Assembly: GCA_033239125.1 (NCBI GenBank) | Contig: BSWB01000005.1 | Span: forward strand, 140,612,494-140,676,493 | Length of the DNA: 64,000 bases | Direction: 5' to 3' | DNA from: Fagopyrum homotropicum | Taxonomy: Eukaryota > Streptophyta > Magnoliopsida > Caryophyllales > Polygonaceae | Shown: one piece after another, positions 57,446 to 64,000 of the stretch | How positions within the stretch are numbered: position 1 is the stretch's first letter | Layout of the letters: each line of letters begins with the position of its first letter | The notes under the pieces: generated by a model | Seen by the model: only the letters and a program-made list of their open reading frames with translations | Told to the model about the DNA's origin: nothing | The model's database searches: none | Position numbers and translations under genes: made by a program

Positions 57446-60400
57446 TCTTCCAAATAAAAGATCATATTCCCATGTACTATTTCTCGATTAAAAAAAATGA
57501 TTTATCATTGTTGCTAGTGGGCTAGATATAGCATCTGCGTAGTCCATTAACTTTAGACTAATTAGGACATTGGATTCCTATGAAAATGATATGAAGTTAG
57601 AAAACGTGCAGCCTATAAGATTACAAAGAAGGATGACAATGAAAATGAAATATGATACAAAATCAAATAATACATCATATGGTCATGCTGTAATATTTAT
57701 AGACATTTTTTGTCACTTAATTGTTTTTGTTTTGTTTCTTCTCCAAGGGGAAAAGACATGACATCTTACAAAAAACTGGAAATATTGTATATGATATGAT
57801 GTCTCTTTATTTGCAAGCTGGCTATATTCATTTGCATGCATATAGAGAGCATATACCAATCGATTAGCTCATATATACCTTGTAAATAAGACTTGTACGT
57901 ACTTGGTCATGTTTCGGATTTGTGGTTATACTTCAACTACGTCGAAACGAAATAAATAAATAAAAAAGAAAGAAGAATCTTCATATATTCATGCTACGAG
58001 TGGCTAGGTTCAGGGATAACAGAGAGTTCGTTAGTGGAAAAGTCCGATACAGTCCAACACATAAATCCGATGAGGTTCAATCCTAAAACCAATTGGTTGG
58101 AGGAGGAGTAGCCCACCGACCTTATATACTAGGCTCAGAGTGTCCTTAACTTTCGATGTGAGAACTTATGATCTCCAACACTAAGGCTGCAAATGGTAAA
58201 ACCGTAAAAATGCAAAATTTCGTATGAACCGGTTGAAGAAGATCATCAACCCTGATAAGATATTCAACGGTTTAAGGAATATCAATGTATACACACAGGC
58301 TGGGATAGTTGAGGATTTGTAACATAAAAACTATATTATATATATGTATAGTACATTAAATGATTGACCTAACTAAATGTTAAAACAAATTGTGTTTGGA
58401 CAAAGAACAATTAAAGTGTAAACATAGTGTTAAAGATAATGATGTTTGTTTCACAAGACAAAGAAGGAGAGCCAAGAAAAGATATAGGTAATGATTTGCA
58501 TGGTTGATTAGGATGAGGTAGTTTGTTGGTTATAAATTAGTCCTCAACTTTAGGTTGATGTTGGGCAGACTAAATTGTAGTGAAGATTGTTGCCACTCGA
58601 TCATACCAAATCCATTGGCGTGACAGAAGGAAATGAAGACCCTTTCATCAACTTATATCATTATGTTCGAACCACCAATTGCATGCATGCCAACAAATTG
58701 ATCAAATATATATATATATATATATAATGTTGGAATCATTTGATTCATTTGTCTCTAAAGGATTTTCGGGGCAACTTTCTGGCGGGCTCCGGTCAAAGCC
58801 AATGACGGGAAATGGGAGCATTAGTTTTGTGGTTGTGAGTAGTACAATTTAGAATACTTATATGTATAAAACGATGTTTAAATGAATGAAAAATTAATGT
58901 CTAAAGATAAGTGTATTAAATGCACTTTGAAAGATTTAATTGTGAAAAAACTTGTCTCACGTCGACAATTTGAAAATTAAAAAGACCCATCATATATGAA
59001 AATAAGCATAATATGGTTAACTAAGTTAACGAAGAGACGCTATAGCGTTTGTTCGATCGTGTGCAAAATTCCGAGTCCGAGTACTCCAATTAAGTAGCAT
59101 CTCCTACTCTCTTATCTCTCCTCCATCCAAAATTCAGAATCAATAAATGTTTTACGAGAACCAAGAACTATTGATACTCATGATCAATGAAAAATATACA
59201 CAGATAGAAAATGGTTCAAGTTACTAGAAAGGTTGTGCGCTTTGTGATTGTGAAGCGTGCACTATTAGACTTGTTTAATTTGGGGGTCGGGTTGGATTGA
59301 GCCCGACTGACGGGTCTGAAGTGGTACCTGTACCCGTCCAGACAACTCAATATTCTTTTTAAAATAATATATAAATACTTATGTTTTAATATAAGTATTG
59401 TTTAAAATTAAAAAAAATAATTTCTGTAATATATAATATATGATTTTTTTTATTTTTAAATTTGGGTAAGCGGGTTTGGAGTAATGTCTTGTTCTAACCT
59501 AAATGAGCTGACTGACGAGGCTTTCGGTCCGATCGGGTTTCATGTTATGTTCGTAACCGTCCGTTTTAATTACCGGACTGATGGGTCGCCGGGACATATT
59601 GTCCGAAGATGATCAACTCAAGACACGATTGTGCACCTTGTGATCATGCATAAAGGGTGATTGATTTTCTCAGGGCACAACTCCTTCTCATGTGAGGGCC
59701 TATGTTGCACGGAAACAGACACATGTACGAGAAACGAACACTGGTACGAGAAACGGACACAATGAGTAAAGGGTAAGCGACAATCCTAAAAACCGTAGAA
59801 AATGGCGAGGAAAGATAAATAATAAGAAGATATGCATATATGATATAACCAATAGCACGTGAATGTGCCATTAGTTGTAGACGTATCGAGAAATAAGCAG
59901 ATTGGTTGCGTTATATGATATTAAGGTAGCAGCTTCATGAATATCTTGTTTGTCTTGAACTCAAAAAAATTAGAAGTCATGGATGTCTTGTTTATCTCTT
60001 TTGTATTCCTCCTTGAGCCCACATTGAGCCGTCATCCATGACCATGATTTGAATGTGTCCGGTCCATGGGCTGTCATCCATGACTAAGGTAGTAGCTTCA
60101 TGAATGTCTTGTTCATCTTGAATTCATAGAGGAAGTGTAACGGTCTGGTCCATGGACCGTTTGATAAAGGAAGTGTAACGGTCCGGTCCAGGGGCCTTTT
60201 CATAAAGGAAGTGTAATGGTCCGGACCGTATTTAACCCATAAAAAACATATTTTATAAAAATAAACTAAAAAATAATCAATGCTATCCTGACCGAACCAT
60301 ATTGGACCGACCTGTGATGGACCGAATCGTTAAGGTCCCGTCCACGGACCCTTTCATAAAGGAAGTTAATGCGAGCCGTACTTAATTAACCCATAAAAAA

Positions 60401-62603
60401 GATATTTTATTAAAAAGATATCAATATGAACCAAACTGTATGAGAGACCCTTAAGGTCTGATCCATGAACCATTTCATAAAAGAAGTGTAACGGTCCGAT
60501 TCATGAACCGTTTCGTAAGGAAAGTGTAGCAGCTCAACCCGGACCGTTCGCATATCCATAGTTTTGGACACTAGATCAACAAATAATCTAGATATCCACC
60601 GAAAAAATAACTAATCCAATAAAACTTGTACATTAAGATTTTAAGTATAACATCAAACTCATAATCCGGATATCTATCAAAGCCGGATACAAATCAAAAT
60701 TTACAAGAATAACATATCCAAATATCCAAAAAATTAGGTTCAAATTAATCGGCCCATTTACCCATCCTAAAAATAAACGATATAGACCACGACCACACGA
60801 TCATACACCCCACATCTAGGACCGTTCAAATTCGTTCCAAATCAAATATGAACCGAAAATTTATTATTAGACCCAACATAAATTACGAAATTTTTGGCTC
60901 AACCAGCCCATACCGAAGTTGAATATTCGATCCATGTCCAAAGACTCCCACCCTTTTCAATTCAATAACAACTTTTCGGTTTGGTTCAGGTTGAGTCCTA
61001 TCCGGACCGGATGAACATTCTTCCCACGTCTACATGCAGTCTCATTCATTTGACCTCCTTCATACAACGTTAAACAATTTTACACTTCATACGAGATGCA
61101 CTTATATCCTTAACTGAAACAACGCATACACTAAACTGTAAATGAAACATTTGTACTGCGATGACACTATACATACTATTTCATTAATAAAATGGAACGT
61201 ACAAAGTCTGAAAGTCCCAATTGGTAACTTCTCCTTTCGCTATTCCCATCTTTTTTGTCGCAAAAAAACAAGTTAATACGGATGACGTACAACAACCACA
61301 AAATTTAATACGTACCCACCTATCATTTCTTAGCAAAATATCATAACCATATAACTTACAGTTGTTATAATATATATACACAAACTTATAGTGGCAAGCA
61401 TGCAGTATATATAACATTAACTTACATGTTGGACCCAACAAATAATCTTTTTTATATGTTACGTGCTACGTGGTCTTCTCTTTTCTCTTGGCCCTTATCC
61501 CTAACGTTAATAAATATCGATCCCATGGTTGGCGTAGATGCTCTTATCCAATACGTTTAACACATAAGTTTAATAAGATTTCATGACGATAGAAAAAATA
61601 GTTTACTGAACTTAATTCTGTAATTTCAAACAATTTTAGATGTGAGGAGTTTTAATTTTATTGGTGTTTTGGTACCAGACTTTTATTTGTGCTTCCCAAC
61701 GGTAACGAAAAATATTGTTGAATATTGTTGTTTTTATTATTTTTAAATTCCTCATCCGAATCTACAAGATGGGGCATATCACTCGCTACTCATGACTCGG
61801 ATCAACGAGTGTAAAGAGGATTTACCGAGCCGGATCATTATCGACTATTATTTTTCTTAGTTGTTTAACTATAGAAAGAGATCTCGTGTAACACTAAAAA
61901 ATGAGTATTATATATAGTGAGCATTATAAATACTGTTTTTATTGAGGTTCATTGCTTGTTTTATTTAGTTTTTTAACGTGTCAATGTGAATGTACTTCCG
62001 ATTCATCCTGTACATTTGGATCGAAAAGAATCTCCTACCCTTTCTGGCTAGTCAAAAAATTCCTGGCTTTGTTGCTTGCTTAACAGCTGTACCAACTCCC
62101 TATCTGATCGATAATTTAAAGAGTCAATTAAAATTATAGAAACACTTCTTAGAGTGGGGATTCAACAATTCCAAATTTAGACAATAGGAAAACAACCGGA
62201 AAGGGCCAATAGCCGGCTAGGTGATCCCAATAATAGGTAGATATTTGGTTTTCAAACACTCATCTTGACTTGTCATTGGATATGCTTAATTCATTTGAAT
62301 CATTGTAACTTGAGTAAAACTGTTGGAGCGAAAAGATGCAATGAGATAGATTGATGAACATTCTTCTCTACTTTGCCCTTTGTTATGTTGACGATGTTTT
62401 GAATGATAGGGTCAAGCTTTCGCTTGAAAGAGAATGCATTTAAGTAGATTGTGAGACATGGATGATATGAAGCATGCAAATGATATGGTATGCCGGAGTA
62501 GGGGCAATGAGTTGAGCCTTTGGATGACGGTGATCGAAGGGGTTAAGGTGTAATCGAGTTTGGTTTGAGGAATCAAATTGATGTATAAGACCACTTAATC
62601 GAT
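57446..62603. other. Long intergenic stretch, no gene supported
   Basis: It contains a possible copia/TRIM-like LTR start on the minus strand at 58180 (TGTTGGAGATCATAAGTTCT, with TATATAAG about 55 bases on), a (TA)n run near 58707, CGGGTCGGGT-rich relics (59280-59600) and a tandem array at 60127-60540. Short ORFs here show no recognisable protein features. Confidence 0.4.
60127..60540. repeat. Degenerate tandem array of about 40-bp units
   Basis: The unit (A)GGAAGTGTAACGGTCCGG followed by TCCATGGACCGTTTCATAAA recurs about six times with variation. Within each unit GGTCC...GGACC forms short inverted repeats. A neighbouring 35-base phrase starting AAGGTAG(C/T)AGCTTCATGAA is duplicated at 59923 and 60086. 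Confidence 0.7.
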
Positions 62604-64000
62604 TGTAACACCCCAAGTTTTGGGAACTCGAAGCGTTGCGGGCCACGACCTCACAATTGGTCCCGACCCTCAGAGTAGAACAAGACACAAATAAACAAAA
62701 ACCAAATCTATTATAAAAACCAAAGGAACGACAAAGGAAAGCGTCAAAGACTCGCAACCGAGTTCAAAACAAAAGGGAAAGAACAACAGCTGAAATATAA
62801 ACCCGATCTCGTCCTATAATGTACGGGAACCCCAGCTGACCACACCGTCCGGATCACCCAACAACATTTCTAACCTGCAGGGCATCTACAACATCAGTAT
62901 AAACTGTTAGCTAACATTCTAGATATCAGAAAGACAGTAAAGGTACAAACACACATAAGGTAATGTAAACATACAACATGCTTGCACTCAACCGGCTATT
63001 ATCTTTTATTAAGTTAACCGCTTTACTAAATCAACTTATGTTGTCACACTAGAATCATTATGATCTCACATTTGTCCCCTTTCACCAACAAGAATAGAGA
63101 GGATGCATCCCTCTGTCACTTGTTGGACTGGTCGCAAGAGCACCTCCCATTTTTTCCATTTTGAACTGGACAAGCGGTCACCGCCCTATTATAATACACT
63201 TGGGCCAATTAAGGTATAAAATGTCAATCCTATTCCGACTATCCGTTATAACGATAAACAACACAAACACAATCAATACGGTCAAACTAATATACAACAT
63301 GCAGCTAAGTAAGTCCAAGGGACTTATCTCACTCGAAGTTAAACACAAGGGTTAGTAACAACTTAGTTTCCAGCAGGAAAGAAGGATAAGCGTGTTCAAA
63401 CAAGGCAACTCGAATTAGAACGGAACGATTGCTAGAAGTTTATAACCTCTAGTCTCCATGATCTCTAAGAGATCTCCACAAGCTAGGGACACAATCCCTA
63501 GTCTTACAGATACCCAAGGGCCAACAACATCAACACAACACGAGGAAACAAGGGAAGGAAGCAACTCAACAAAGAACGGGAGTTACTGCAGAAGAACCAC
63601 AGGGGCGGCCGACAGAACCGCGGGGGCGGCGTTGGGCAAAACCACGGGGGCGGGGATGTGCAGGTGCAAGGGAGGTTGCTTGACAGAAGCGACGATCGGG
63701 CTTCTTTTTGACAGCAGAATCACAGAAAGCGATCCAAGCTTGATTCTTTGATCCACACAAGTCAACAATCAACTTAGGAAGCCTGTGAACACTAACACAT
63801 CAACATCAGAAAGGCCAACAAGAGTCGAGGCTCGATCTTGATTCTTGTGAAGAAGAAGAAGAAGAACGAAAAGAGAAAGAGAAGCATAAGAAAGAAGCAT
63901 GCGGCATGTTCATGAACGTGTAGAAGGATCAAAGGGATGAAGATTTACACGTTCTGCAGAAGATCACAAGGGAAAGGCAACAACTTTGCTCGAGGTTGAA
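62604..64000 (-). mobile_element. Gypsy-family LTR, cut by the window edge
   Basis: The plus-strand start is TGTAACACCCCAAGTTTTGG and the sequence is collinear with 54747-56388 up to the end of the window, including GACAAGCGGTCACCGCCC and AAGTAAGTCCAAGGGACTTA. A G-rich minisatellite (ACCACAGGGGCGGCC... three units, 63595-63655) is expanded here. Whether it is a solo LTR or part of a full element cannot be told. Confidence 0.85.

Overview
This is nuclear DNA from a flowering plant, probably a eudicot. It has spliced genes with GT-AG introns, a nucleus-encoded plastid ribosome recycling factor, a plant-type patatin-like lipase, AT-rich intergenic DNA and many nested plant transposons. The species cannot be fixed from the sequence alone. 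All exon coordinates below were built by hand from splice signals and reading-frame continuity; no alignment or transcript was available.

Four host genes look intact: a 40S ribosomal protein S15a gene (19008-20653, +, 129 aa), a chloroplast ribosome recycling factor gene (22370-25864, -, 11 coding exons, 266 aa), a NOP2/NSUN-type rRNA cytosine-C5 methyltransferase gene (32876-37533, +, 17 exons, 719 aa) and a group III patatin-related lipase gene (43856-45209, +, 388 aa). The first three all serve translation or ribosome production, one in the plastid and two in the cytosol/nucleolus. There is no evidence that they are co-regulated.

The rest is mobile DNA. From 206 to 3615 there is a hAT-like element with an internal tRNA-like stretch, a zone of gene fragments on the minus strand (one exact glutamate dehydrogenase exon, one reductase-like first exon with a stop) and a Harbinger-type MITE. 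From 3783 to 8390 solo LTRs are nested in an older LTR. From 8491 to about 15760 lies a decayed autonomous hAT transposon, split by a 5487-bp CACTA element with a clean 3-bp target duplication. The CACTA element has large arrays of subterminal repeats and carries host-derived protease sequence: three exons of an M16 insulin-degrading-enzyme-like gene and a six-exon Ulp1-like (C48) cysteine protease gene whose reading frame is still open. This is the most interesting structure in the window.

Further right are a 5'-truncated LINE (17118-17655), a 1974-bp solo LTR (26350-28323), an internally deleted LINE (30044-31473), a long-TIR foldback element (31571-32069), hAT and Harbinger MITEs, two small Helitrons (46607-47053 and 48337-48951), a rearranged Ty3/gypsy element with tRNA-iMet primer site, gag, protease and broken RT (51073-56388), a second LINE tail (56960-57444), and another LTR of the same gypsy family that runs off the right edge (62604-64000). 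The long stretches 37534-43016 and 57446-62603 hold no gene that I can support.
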